Below the pieces are notes generated by a model that was not told where the DNA came from, did not search any database, and saw only the letters and a list, made by a program, of their open reading frames with translations. DNA of 64,000 nucleotides, taken from the IMG/VR virus record IMGVR_UViG_3300037852_000186, positions 35,975-99,974 of that record, one strand, 5' to 3'. This DNA is from a virus. This document shows positions 54,706-61,347 of the stretch, one piece after another. Made by a program: the position numbers and the translations under genes. Every line of letters starts with the position of its first letter. Positions within the stretch are counted from its first letter, which is position 1.

Positions 54706-54751
54706 TGGTCGGGGCGGCCGGATTTGAACCGGCGACCACACGCACCCCAAG
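54706..54751 (-). other. Attachment site: 3' half of a tRNA-Pro(GGG) gene
   Basis: On the minus strand the 46 bp run from an anticodon-loop-like CTTGGGGTG through a 3' anticodon-stem strand, a perfect T arm (GCCGG, TTCAAAT, CCGGC) and the acceptor strand CGCCCCG to ACCA. CGCCCCG-A-CCA is the tRNA-Pro end. The 5' half is absent, so it is a tRNA remnant or attP copy, as used by tyrosine integrases. It lies 150 bp from the integrase gene. The rest of 54599-54897 shows no convincing gene. Confidence 0.7.
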
Positions 54752-54897
54752 TCTTCTGCTGCCCATGAGCGATATGGGTATCGTTTGTAATTCGGCTCTA
54801 TTTGGCCTAACACATAGGAGGGGAGAGCATAATGGGGGACGTCTAACTTACTCATCGTAACCGCCGCACGACTCCCGCTAAATATTCAGATGCGTGT

Positions 54898-56046
54898 TTA
54901 GATAAGATCTTTAAGTAAGTCGATGTCGGGCTTGATCGTTTTCCCTGGCTGCCATCGCCAGTACACCTTGGTCAGCATATCTATATTGGTGTGGCCCATC
55001 TGATCCGCGATGTAGCGCCATTCGGCTCCTTGCTTCAACAACAAGGTGGCAAAGGTATGCCGGCACTGATAGAAGCGGCGATGCTTCACGCCCGCCTGTT
55101 TAAGCGCCGCTTTCCAAGCTCGCCGACTAAAGTTTTGGGGGTTGTACGGCAACCCTTGAGGCCCACGCGCCCATAGCCAAGGACTGCGTAATTCAATTTT
55201 TCCGACTTGCTCTCGTAGCGCGCGGCAGACCGGTTCGATCATATCGACTTCGCGCGCCCGCCGAGCGTTTTTAACTGGCCCAACGCCAAAACGAGTATAT
55301 CGTTGACGGATTTTAATTTTTCGTTCGGCAAAATCTATGTCCGCGATTTTCAGTCCGAAATTTTCGCCAGGGTCAAGCCCCGCCCCAAAAGCCACGGTGA
55401 TAATGCGACGATCTACTGGCGCCCGCGCGTTGGCTAAAATCGCCTTAATCTCGTCGGGCGTAAAAGGATCGATATCGTGATCGGACTTGCCACGCGGATT
55501 CCTGATGCGATTGGCTGGATTGTCGATAACGAGATATTCGCCATCATCGGCATGCTCACCGCGCGCCCAGTTGAATACCGCCGCCACTGTGCGCTTAATT
55601 TTAGCGGCTTGGTCGCGCCGCCCGCTCCGTTGGAGCGGTGCTATCAGCGCCGCGATGTCGCTCGGTCCAATTATTTTGAGAGGCTTATCGGCAATCTCGC
55701 TGGGCCAGATATGCGCATGCAGAGGATTTCGATAGAAACGTACAGTGGCCGGTTGATTGACGTTGGCCTGATGCGCGAGGAACCGTTCACTTGCAACTCG
55801 AAAAGTTGTGCGATCTGGGTCTAGCGCCCGAAATGGCTGGAGATGTTTACAGCGCGGAAAATGCACCGCGAGTTCTGCCCAGCGCTTGAATTGAATCAGC
55901 TCGCGAATGTCCTTTAATAGCGGGCTGCGTCGGCCATCTCGCGTATCTCGAATGTTAGGATAGAGACGCACTTGAACGGTGCGGCCATTAATCATCAGCC
56001 GGAACGCGACGAACAGCCAGCCTCTGTCGGCGTGGACGCTACTCAT
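54898..56046 (-). CDS. int: Tyrosine integrase
   Basis: 382 aa. An N-terminal arm-type domain, a SAM-like core-binding domain (residues ~75-180) and a catalytic domain. Lys259 lies in VKNARRAREV, Arg329-His330 in YQCRHTFATLLL, His352 in MGH and Tyr362 in MLTKVYWRW. The first catalytic Arg, normally in GLRPGE, is Asp225 here (GLDPGE), which should weaken or abolish cleavage unless compensated. It overlaps the excisionase gene by 8 bp and directs integration at the adjacent tRNA-Pro site. Confidence 0.9.
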   Translation of the reverse strand: MSSVHADRGWLFVAFRLMINGRTVQVRLYPNIRDTRDGRRSPLLKDIRELIQFKRWAELAVHFPRCKHLQPFRALDPDRTTFRVASERFLAHQANVNQPATVRFYRNPLHAHIWPSEIADKPLKIIGPSDIAALIAPLQRSGRRDQAAKIKRTVAAVFNWARGEHADDGEYLVIDNPANRIRNPRGKSDHDIDPFTPDEIKAILANARAPVDRRIITVAFGAGLDPGENFGLKIADIDFAERKIKIRQRYTRFGVGPVKNARRAREVDMIEPVCRALREQVGKIELRSPWLWARGPQGLPYNPQNFSRRAWKAALKQAGVKHRRFYQCRHTFATLLLKQGAEWRYIADQMGHTNIDMLTKVYWRWQPGKTIKPDIDLLKDLI

Positions 56047-56275
56047 CGTCTTTTCCTTGTATCTCGATTTTGCCAGCTCGCCACCGTGCCAAGAATGTCG
56101 GCCAGTCGATGCGTGTACAACGCGGCCCTAGTCGCAACACGCCTTCCTTCACTCCCCATCTGCCGAGGTGGTTGTACACCGTCGCCCGCGTTATCTTGAG
56201 ACGCTTCGCGAGCTCTGCCGGCGTTAGCATCTCCGCCTGCGTCGGGTCGTTGGCGATTTGGTCAAGCGTGGGCAT
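56039..56275 (-). CDS. Excisionase-like HTH protein
   Basis: 78 aa: MLTPAELAKRLKITRATVYNHLGRWGVKEGVLRLGPRCTRIDWPTFLARW is a HTH_17-type winged helix. Overlap with the integrase start supports a role as excision factor. Confidence 0.82.
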   Translation of the reverse strand: MPTLDQIANDPTQAEMLTPAELAKRLKITRATVYNHLGRWGVKEGVLRLGPRCTRIDWPTFLARWRAGKIEIQGKDDE

Positions 56276-56298
56276 CTATTGCAACTGGCCCCCTAAAC

Positions 56299-56478
56299 CT
56301 ATTCGCGTGTCGGTGAAATCAGCTTCCAATGTCTAAGCGCAACAAGCGTGGCGCAGCCTCCGACGAGGCTCACAATCAATGCGGTCGGGTAGGGAAAAGT
56401 TAAAACTTCGGCTGTTATGAATGCGCTCGCCGCGAAAATCCCGCCAACGATAAAATATGCACGTACCAGCGACATCAT
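56299..56478 (-). CDS. Two-TM small membrane protein
   Basis: 59 aa from ATG 56478 (or 56475). Two hydrophobic helices (AYFIVGGIFAASAFITAEVLTF and TALIVSLVGGCATLVAL). It overlaps the stop of the next upstream gene. Possibly a superinfection-exclusion or holin-type protein; not assignable. Confidence 0.6.
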   Translation of the reverse strand: MMSLVRAYFIVGGIFAASAFITAEVLTFPYPTALIVSLVGGCATLVALRHWKLISPTRE

Positions 56479-56711
56479 TGCACCACCCTCAGCCAGGGAA
56501 TCTTGTGCTCCCGCGCATCGCGGACACACGTCAACGCGCCGTGAACGAACGCCCGCTTCACGAGTTCTGCCACCAGTTCCTCGATGTCCGCCTGGTCGGT
56601 CGGACTCGATAACACCTCGTCGAGAATTTTCAAGCTAACGTCCTTGGCGTAATCCTCCGCCAGTGCTTCGAGGGTTGCGTCGATTTTGGCGTTGAGGTTT
56701 CCCTGGGGCAT
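56475..56711 (-). CDS. Helical hypothetical protein (78 aa)
   Basis: Acidic amphipathic helices (MPQGNLNAKIDATLEALAEDYAKDVSLKILDEVL and IEELVAELVKRAF) suggest a dimeric coiled protein. It is in the regulator operon. No family is recognised. Confidence 0.6.
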   Translation of the reverse strand: MPQGNLNAKIDATLEALAEDYAKDVSLKILDEVLSSPTDQADIEELVAELVKRAFVHGALTCVRDAREHKIPWLRVVQ

Positions 56712-56722
56712 TCCAATCTCCG

Positions 56723-57055
56723 TTACGTCTTTCGTGCTTTTAGCGCCCTGCGCTCAGAATACGGGGTGCTCCACTCGCACAGCCGCGCGATGTCGATTTC
56801 AGAAAGCTCGGCCAGCCGCATGACTTTTACGAGCGGCGCCGTCTCTAAGCCTCTCTTGAGGTAATGGTACAAAGCACCGCGCGAGACTTTTAGCCGCGCC
56901 GCTGCCGTTTGTAGACTCCATTCCTCGGCTCGCTCTTCCCCAGCCTTGCGGATAGCGAGCAAGAACCAATTGATATCCTCGTGCGGCTCCCGCCGTGAAA
57001 TCTGGCTCTGCCAACGTCCGTACTCCTGATCGATCCTGCTTTTCCATGTGTCCAT
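56723..57055 (-). CDS. HTH regulator (110 aa)
   Basis: EWSLQTAAARLKVSRGALYHYLKRGLETAPLVKVMRLAELSEIDIARLCEWS is a Cro-like helix-turn-helix. The N-terminal ~45 residues are charged and helical. It is probably a phage-type regulator of lysogeny or excision. Confidence 0.7.
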   Translation of the reverse strand: MDTWKSRIDQEYGRWQSQISRREPHEDINWFLLAIRKAGEERAEEWSLQTAAARLKVSRGALYHYLKRGLETAPLVKVMRLAELSEIDIARLCEWSTPYSERRALKARKT

Positions 57056-57127
57056 ATGCCGCCTCCGCGAACGAATGTAACGCGAAAGGGGCAGGTGGTG
57101 ATACTAGGGACGGCTAAATTGTTTGGC

Positions 57128-57397
57128 TTAATCCGAATCTTCTAAGACGCCTACACACAGAAGATCCATCGGAAGTTCCGAGCATTCGGCTAGTTGCTGG
57201 ATCAGTCCAGCCTGCCATTGTCCAGCGGGTCTAAAAAGCAGAGCCGCTAATCGTTGCGGGCTGATCCCCAGCTTTTCGGCGACCTTAGCTGGGCCTCCGG
57301 ATTTCATAACTGCAAGATCCATCGCTCGCCAACCGTGCTCAGCCAGCACTTTGGCGGCTTGTTCTACATCTTCAATTGGGTCGAAGAACAGGTTCAT
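57128..57397 (-). CDS. Cro/YdaS-like HTH protein
   Basis: 89 aa: DLAVMKSGGPAKVAEKLGISPQRLAALLFRPAGQWQAGLIQQLAECSELPMDLL. The same pattern (A-V-x-K-x-G-G-P..A-x-K-x-G-I-S..L-L..W..LAE..S) is repeated in the next upstream gene, so the two share a DNA-binding domain by duplication. Confidence 0.7.
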   Translation of the reverse strand: MNLFFDPIEDVEQAAKVLAEHGWRAMDLAVMKSGGPAKVAEKLGISPQRLAALLFRPAGQWQAGLIQQLAECSELPMDLLCVGVLEDSD

Positions 57398-57399
57398 TC

Positions 57400-57930
57400 T
57401 TATTTCTCGTTAATCTTGCGGGCGGCGGGCGATTTTTTCGCACGCGCCTTTTCCACGTTGGGATGGTCTGGCCCATTCAATAAGGTTTTCATCGATACGC
57501 CAGAAATCTCAGCAAGTTTCTCAACCCAGTCCGCAATCCATTTTTTTGTCGATTTGTTGAGCAACTTCGTTAGGCCATTACGGCTGATGCCCATCTTGAT
57601 TGCGGTTTGTTTTGGTCCGCCGCATTTTGAAACCGCAATCAGAACTGGGCTGAGGCCCTGCTTTGCGAGACTCCGCGCCCGAACATCGGCTCCTCCAGTG
57701 TCATCAATTACCGCATTGAGGATTGTGACAATCCGATTGGTTTGTTCGTCGTCTAGCTCCCGCCGAGGACACACATCCCTATCCTTCCTAGCCTTCCGTA
57801 CAGTCCGAAAGGGCACGATCCTTCGCGACGTTGAGGATGTCATAGGGATGATGGGAAATGATAGCGCATCGGTTTGCGCCTTGTCAACTAGTCGTGTTAA
57901 ACTGCCCACATTAAGTGTTTCCTGAACCAT
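57400..57930 (-). CDS. Candidate repressor with HTH domain
   Basis: 176 aa. The C-terminal ~60 residues (LIAVSKCGGPKQTAIKMGISRNGLTKLLNKSTKKWIADWVEKLAEISGVSMKTLL) match the HTH of the downstream gene. The N-terminal ~100 residues are basic and of unknown fold. It is divergent from the early operon at 58012, the usual position of a repressor. Confidence 0.65.
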   Translation of the reverse strand: MVQETLNVGSLTRLVDKAQTDALSFPIIPMTSSTSRRIVPFRTVRKARKDRDVCPRRELDDEQTNRIVTILNAVIDDTGGADVRARSLAKQGLSPVLIAVSKCGGPKQTAIKMGISRNGLTKLLNKSTKKWIADWVEKLAEISGVSMKTLLNGPDHPNVEKARAKKSPAARKINEK

Positions 57931-57943
57931 AAAAACTCTGCGG

Positions 57944-57972
57944 TTGACACGGTGCCCACCATCTGCTAAAAA
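57944..57972 (+). promoter_or_regulatory. Promoter of the rightward early operon
   Basis: TTGACA (57944-57949), a 17-bp spacer, TAAAAA (57967-57972), then a leader of about 35 nt with TAAGGA before ATG 58012. GGTG-CC-CACC in the spacer is a possible operator. It is divergent from the repressor candidate. Confidence 0.55.
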
Positions 57973-58011
57973 TGGTACATCGTGAATTTAGGTAGCACTA
58001 AAAGTTAAGGA

Positions 58012-58332
58012 ATGCCGACCGACGAACAGATCGCTGCCTACGCCGAAGTCGCCAAAGCTCTACGCGATGGTCGGTTAACTCCAGCCGCCGGGTGTAACCG
58101 ATGCGGCTTCGTCGGACGTTTAAACGCTCACCACGATCACGGCTACGACTTAGAGCATCAACTAGATATTGAGTGGCTTTGTGATACTTGCCATCGCCGC
58201 CATCACATCAGGCGCGGGGTTCAACGTAAACCGCCTAACCCTAGTCTGCGTATGGGACGATTGCATCGAATGCTTGAGGCGGAACACGCGAAATGGCTGC
58301 TGTATCAATTGAAAGAATCGAAGAAGGGGTAG
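58012..58332 (+). CDS. HNH-like zinc protein, first gene of the early operon
   Basis: 106 aa: CNRCGFVGRLNAHHDHGYD, then LDIEWLCDTCHRRHH. The two CxxC pairs and the H-H-D-H core fit HNH-type or related zinc proteins found at the start of phage early operons. ATG 58012 has TAAGGA upstream. Nuclease activity is possible but unproven. Confidence 0.75.
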   Translation: MPTDEQIAAYAEVAKALRDGRLTPAAGCNRCGFVGRLNAHHDHGYDLEHQLDIEWLCDTCHRRHHIRRGVQRKPPNPSLRMGRLHRMLEAEHAKWLLYQLKESKKG

Positions 58333-58601
58333 ATGGAGTTGTGAATCAGTCAACGCGGACCCCCAAACTTTTAGCGAGTAACGCAAGCGCTCCCGCGCGG
58401 TAGCTCAGGACTCAAGCAACTTCAGGCTGCGGGTCGCTGTGCATCAGTTAGCACGAAAGCACTGCCTGCTGTCAACCAAAGATGGATGAAATCTCAAACT
58501 TTCGATGGATGCGGCAATCGTGAATCGCAAGAGTACGCCACCCGCGCCGCGCGGTTACGAAACAATGCAAAACGCAATGAATTAAATATGGAGATCGCGC
58601 G
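58333..58601 (+). other. Gene-poor 270-bp stretch
   Basis: No frame above 25 codons is convincing. Two linked mini-frames are present: a 20-codon one beginning GTGAATCAG and a GTG one overlapping TGA near 58519 (21 codons). A CGCGCGGTAGCTCAGGACTC segment near 58396 looks like a tRNA D arm, but no tRNA folds. It may hold a leader or small RNA. Confidence 0.3.
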
Positions 58602-58808
58602 ATGACCGCATACGAGCAGTTCGATAAATGGCTGTGCACCTTGATGGCAGTTGAAATGACGGCGGAGGTGCTAGCCGACAAAAATACTGGCGACGAAGCA
58701 GAACTCTATCAGCTATTCGCCGAACAATTAAATCAGGCTACGCAAAATTTTAGGAACATGCGTCAGATTGTCCTTAATGACGATCCACCCGAGAGTGAAG
58801 AAGAATGA
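58602..58808 (+). CDS. Helical acidic protein (68 aa)
   Basis: MTAYEQFDKWLCTLMAVEMTAEVLADKNTGDEAELYQLFAEQLNQATQNFRN reads as three helices and ends acidic. Its stop overlaps the next ATG (ATGA). No family is recognised. Confidence 0.65.
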   Translation: MTAYEQFDKWLCTLMAVEMTAEVLADKNTGDEAELYQLFAEQLNQATQNFRNMRQIVLNDDPPESEEE

Positions 58809-59062
58809 GAACCCGCAGCCTCCAACTCGTCCGCCGCCGAGCCATCGCTGCCAGCGAGCCGCCCTCGCAGGGCGAATACGACGAAGAGAACGAAGTGGTC
58901 GTTTATGGTAGCGACAGTTTGTTCTGCGTTCGCTGTAACGCGATGTTCGGTATGTTTCCCGAGGATAGGCTAGCGATAGCCGAACGGCGCTGCCCGAAGT
59001 GCGGGCCGTTGGAACAATCTGCCGCTGGCTCCGCTTGCGCAGTTTTTTCAATCGAGAAGTAG
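58805..59062 (+). CDS. Zinc-ribbon protein (85 aa)
   Basis: Arg-rich start (TRSLQLVRRRAIAAS), then FCVRCNAMFGMF and RRCPKCGPL, a CxxC...CxxC ribbon. ATG overlaps the previous stop. Function unknown. Confidence 0.65.
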   Translation: MRTRSLQLVRRRAIAASEPPSQGEYDEENEVVVYGSDSLFCVRCNAMFGMFPEDRLAIAERRCPKCGPLEQSAAGSACAVFSIEK

Positions 59063-59065
59063 CAT

Positions 59066-59287
59066 ATGTTCAATCCAGACGAAGAGAAATACATGCTGGC
59101 CTGTAGCGGTGCCAACCACGGCTGCGGGCGTAAGTGGCAGTGTCGAGATGGCCGCATCGTGGCCATTGAAGAGATGGACGATAGCCACTTGGTTAATTCT
59201 CTATTGCGGGTGCAGCGCCATTGGCCGTGGCGGTCCGAATACTATCACTGCCTGGTCAACGAAGCCCGCAAACGGAGTTTAATCTAA
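59066..59287 (+). CDS. Hypothetical protein (73 aa)
   Basis: MFNPDEEKYMLACSGANHGCGRKWQCRDGRIVAIEEMDDSHLVNSLLRVQRHWPWRSEYYHCLVNEA has a Cys/His start that may bind metal and a helical end. The W-x-S-E-Y-Y-x-x-L-V-N-E-A-x-x-R tail recurs in phage proteins. The gene is followed at once by a broken zinc-ribbon gene. Confidence 0.65.
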   Translation: MFNPDEEKYMLACSGANHGCGRKWQCRDGRIVAIEEMDDSHLVNSLLRVQRHWPWRSEYYHCLVNEARKRSLI

Positions 59288-59446
59288 ATGTGGCCCGACA
59301 AAGATTGGTGTTGTTGGCGCTGTGGTAAGTGCTGGTCTGGTTGAGGCGTCGAAAGTCTATGCCCGCGTTGCGGTGCATGCAATGCCGATATTGACCATAG
59401 TCCAGAAGAGTGCGGTGGAGAATACCATGAGCCTAAGTCAAGCTGA
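59288..59446 (+). pseudogene. Zinc-ribbon gene with an in-frame TGA
   Basis: ATG 59288 directly follows the upstream stop. MWPDKDWCCWRCGKCWSG ends at TGA 59342-59344; the same frame continues GVESLCPRCGACNADIDHSPEECGG to a second TGA at 59446. The two halves together form a CxxC/CxxC ribbon, so the first TGA looks like a point mutation, read-through codon or sequencing error. Confidence 0.5.
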
Positions 59447-59645
59447 GAAATTTGCGGTGCGGCAGTACGCTGCGGGCGAGCGCATCAACCGTGACGAAAT
59501 GAAGCGGATCTATTACGAGCACATCGCAGATATGGGCGTCGCCGAACCATGCCGCGAGCTGAAGTTTTTGTCGGAAGTATTCTCGCCCGCGCCAGATGCT
59601 GTGTATCGAAACTTGCTGCGGCGCCGAATTATCGGGTGTCGTTAA
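59427..59645 (+). CDS. Helical hypothetical protein (72 aa)
   Basis: ATG 59427 has GGTGGAGAA upstream and overlaps the end of the broken ribbon. MSLSQAEKFAVRQYAAGERINRDEMKRIYYEHIADM and PAPDAVYRNLLRRRI suggest a small helical DNA- or protein-binding factor. Confidence 0.6.
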   Translation: MSLSQAEKFAVRQYAAGERINRDEMKRIYYEHIADMGVAEPCRELKFLSEVFSPAPDAVYRNLLRRRIIGCR

Positions 59646-60143
59646 GTGGCGCTAACTCATATCAGCGAATCGATATCGCGCGTGCTGCCCGTTCGCATTA
59701 TCGTGCTCGGCCTTCCGGTTCCTGCGGCTAGAGCTAGATTCGCTCGTGCGGGTGTATTCGTTCGGACGTATAACCCCGCCCACATGATGCAGTACCGGGA
59801 ACGGCTCCAAGCCGCAGCGCAAGAAGCGATGGTCGGTCGCGTCCCACTCGACGGTTCTCTATATATGAATGTGCTATGCGTGATGCCGATGCCCGAGTCT
59901 TTGTCGAAGCGTGACCGCAATGTCGCTATGCTCGGGATACTTGGACATACAAAAAAGCCCGACTGTTCCAACCTGCTCAAGAATTTTGAAGATGCTCTGA
60001 ATCGGATCGTTTATATAGATGACGCTCGGCTAAGCAAGGTGAGCGTTGTAAAAATCTATGGCGATAAGCCTCGATTAGAAATTGAAGTGGGGCCTTGGCT
60101 CCCGCCGCAATCCGCAACCCTGTTCGATGGAGAGAAACCGTGA
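59646..60143 (+). CDS. RusA-like Holliday junction resolvase
   Basis: 165 aa from GTG 59646. VRIIVLGLPVPAARARFARAG and the catalytic core KKPDCSNLLKNFEDALNRIVYIDDARLSKVSVVKIYG, with the Asp residues of RusA, are clear. It resolves branched DNA made by RecT-type recombination. The adjacent genes overlap by 4 bp. Confidence 0.88.
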   Translation: MALTHISESISRVLPVRIIVLGLPVPAARARFARAGVFVRTYNPAHMMQYRERLQAAAQEAMVGRVPLDGSLYMNVLCVMPMPESLSKRDRNVAMLGILGHTKKPDCSNLLKNFEDALNRIVYIDDARLSKVSVVKIYGDKPRLEIEVGPWLPPQSATLFDGEKP

Positions 60144-60370
60144 CTATCAGCGACCTAGAACGCCATATAAACCTGCCCTCACATTTAGCCGAATACGATT
60201 GCGGCATCAATGAGGATATCCACGCCGTAATCGCCGGCTATCGAGCGATGCAGACGTTACTCCTGGACTTTTTGCTCGACCGCCCAGCCGGTGAGAGCGC
60301 TGGCATCTTTCGGCAGCGCGTAAAGGCGGCAGCCAAAGAAGTTCTCGACGAACTCAAGTGCAAGGAATAA
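60140..60370 (+). CDS. Helical hypothetical protein (76 aa)
   Basis: GTG 60140 overlaps the RusA stop (GTGA). MTISDLERHINLPSHLAEYDCGINEDIHAVIAGYRAMQTLLLDFLLDRPAGE reads as helices; no family is recognised. Co-translation with RusA suggests a related role. Confidence 0.6.
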   Translation: MTISDLERHINLPSHLAEYDCGINEDIHAVIAGYRAMQTLLLDFLLDRPAGESAGIFRQRVKAAAKEVLDELKCKE

Positions 60371-60444
60371 TTATCGCCGCACTTGCCAATCTGATATACA
60401 CGCGCTAACATTTTCGACAGTTTAGAGAAGAGGTTAAATTAGAA

Positions 60445-60927
60445 ATGTTTGATGAACACATTAAGGCGCACGACGACGCTATTCGCGCGGACGAACGAGC
60501 GAAATTTGTCCAGTTGATCAATTCAGCGGATAAGGCTGTGCATGACCTAAAGATGGCGGTGGGAGCACCGGAATATATGGACTCCCCTAGTACGCCCGCC
60601 GCAAAAGCTCCCAAACCGCGCACCGCCTCCAAGCGTAAGGTGCCGAGCGCTGCGGAGGTTCGCGCAGCCGCCCCGACCGTGCTGGCCGCGCTTGCTAAGC
60701 ACGACATGGTCAAACAGCCAGTGCTGGCGCATGAAACTGGTCTCGATTCTGAGCTAGTATCTTTTGCGCTTCGCCATCTCATTCATACCGGCGCAGTCGG
60801 TCGGTCCGGCAAGCACAAGGAAACCGCCTATTGTTTGATAGCGCAGTCTCCACAGCCAGCTTCCGAGCAGCAAGAGAATGGTGCGCTTGTAAGCGAAGAG
60901 TCCGAAAGTCCACAACAGGAGGGTTGA
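60445..60927 (+). CDS. Winged-helix protein (160 aa)
   Basis: An N-terminal helical part is followed by a basic linker (PKPRTASKRKVPSAAEVRAAAPTVL). Residues ~80-130 (LAALAKHDMVKQPVLAHETGLDSELVSFALRHLIHTGAVGRSGKHKETAYCL) form a winged helix of the MarR/LexA-like type. Probably a DNA-binding regulator of the rightward operon. Confidence 0.7.
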   Translation: MFDEHIKAHDDAIRADERAKFVQLINSADKAVHDLKMAVGAPEYMDSPSTPAAKAPKPRTASKRKVPSAAEVRAAAPTVLAALAKHDMVKQPVLAHETGLDSELVSFALRHLIHTGAVGRSGKHKETAYCLIAQSPQPASEQQENGALVSEESESPQQEG

Positions 60928-60966
60928 AGTTAGACGAGAGGAGAAGTCTGAGTGGAATAACCGCAA

Positions 60967-61015
60967 GAAGCCCTGGCGTATGGTTCATGAACAGTCACAA
61001 AAACGCCGGGGCTTC
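60967..61015 (+). terminator. Long hairpin after the early operon
   Basis: A 13-bp stem, GAAGCCCTGGCGT (60967-60979) with ACGCCGGGGCTTC (61003-61015), one G-T pair. The loop holds a second palindrome, GTTCATGAAC (60983-60992). No strong T-run follows. It ends the early operon or folds as an RNA signal. Confidence 0.5.
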
Positions 61016-61030
61016 ACTTTAGGTGCAAGT

Positions 61031-61153
61031 ATGTTTTTCTTAGCCTACAACATACGAACAGGTGAAGGGCGTGTATTCGGTTCGGCTCGCGATGCTCGCA
61101 GTTATGCACGGAGCTGGCGATGGAGCCGTGTCTGGGTCGGGATGATTGCGTGA
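61031..61153 (+). CDS. 40-aa aromatic/Arg-rich protein
   Basis: ATG 61031 is chosen because the in-frame ATG 60980 lies inside the hairpin; the longer form would have 57 aa. FFLAYNIRTGEGRVFGSARDARSYARSWRWSRVWVG is compact and basic. Its stop overlaps the next ATG (TGATG). Confidence 0.45.
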   Translation: MFFLAYNIRTGEGRVFGSARDARSYARSWRWSRVWVGMIA

Positions 61154-61347
61154 TGTCCGAGGCTGAGAATCTGCGCCTTTTGTTTTATGAGAGCGAGCAG
61201 GTCCGCAGAGCGCTCTGGGCGCAACTCGAACAGGAAAAGGTTTATCGCGCAAGCGCGAAGCTGACTATTGAGGCGGTGCTGAAGCGGGCGGAGAGAGCGG
61301 AGGCTGAGGTCGCGCGGTTGAAGTGGGTAATGGGATTGTTGGGCTAG
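61153..61347 (+). CDS. Coiled-coil protein (64 aa)
   Basis: MSEAENLRLLFYESEQVRRALWAQLEQEKVYRASAKLTIEAVLKRAERAEAEVARLKWVMGLL is one long heptad helix, like small phage lysis-accessory or scaffold proteins. It converges with the minor-head gene and overlaps its stop by 4 bp. Confidence 0.65.
   Translation: MSEAENLRLLFYESEQVRRALWAQLEQEKVYRASAKLTIEAVLKRAERAEAEVARLKWVMGLLG

Noticed and set aside
54598-54855. An 85-aa minus-strand frame over the attachment site
   Set aside because: It reads through the tRNA-Pro remnant and is Pro/Trp-rich without domain features; the tRNA explains the sequence.
58396-58470. tRNA gene suggested by GGTAGCTCAG
   Set aside because: No matching D stem, anticodon stem, T arm or acceptor stem could be folded.
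59342-59344. TGA read as Trp or selenocysteine in this element
   Set aside because: TGA ends many well-supported genes here (for example 1433, 18286, 53192), there is no SECIS-like hairpin directly after it, and only one case exists.
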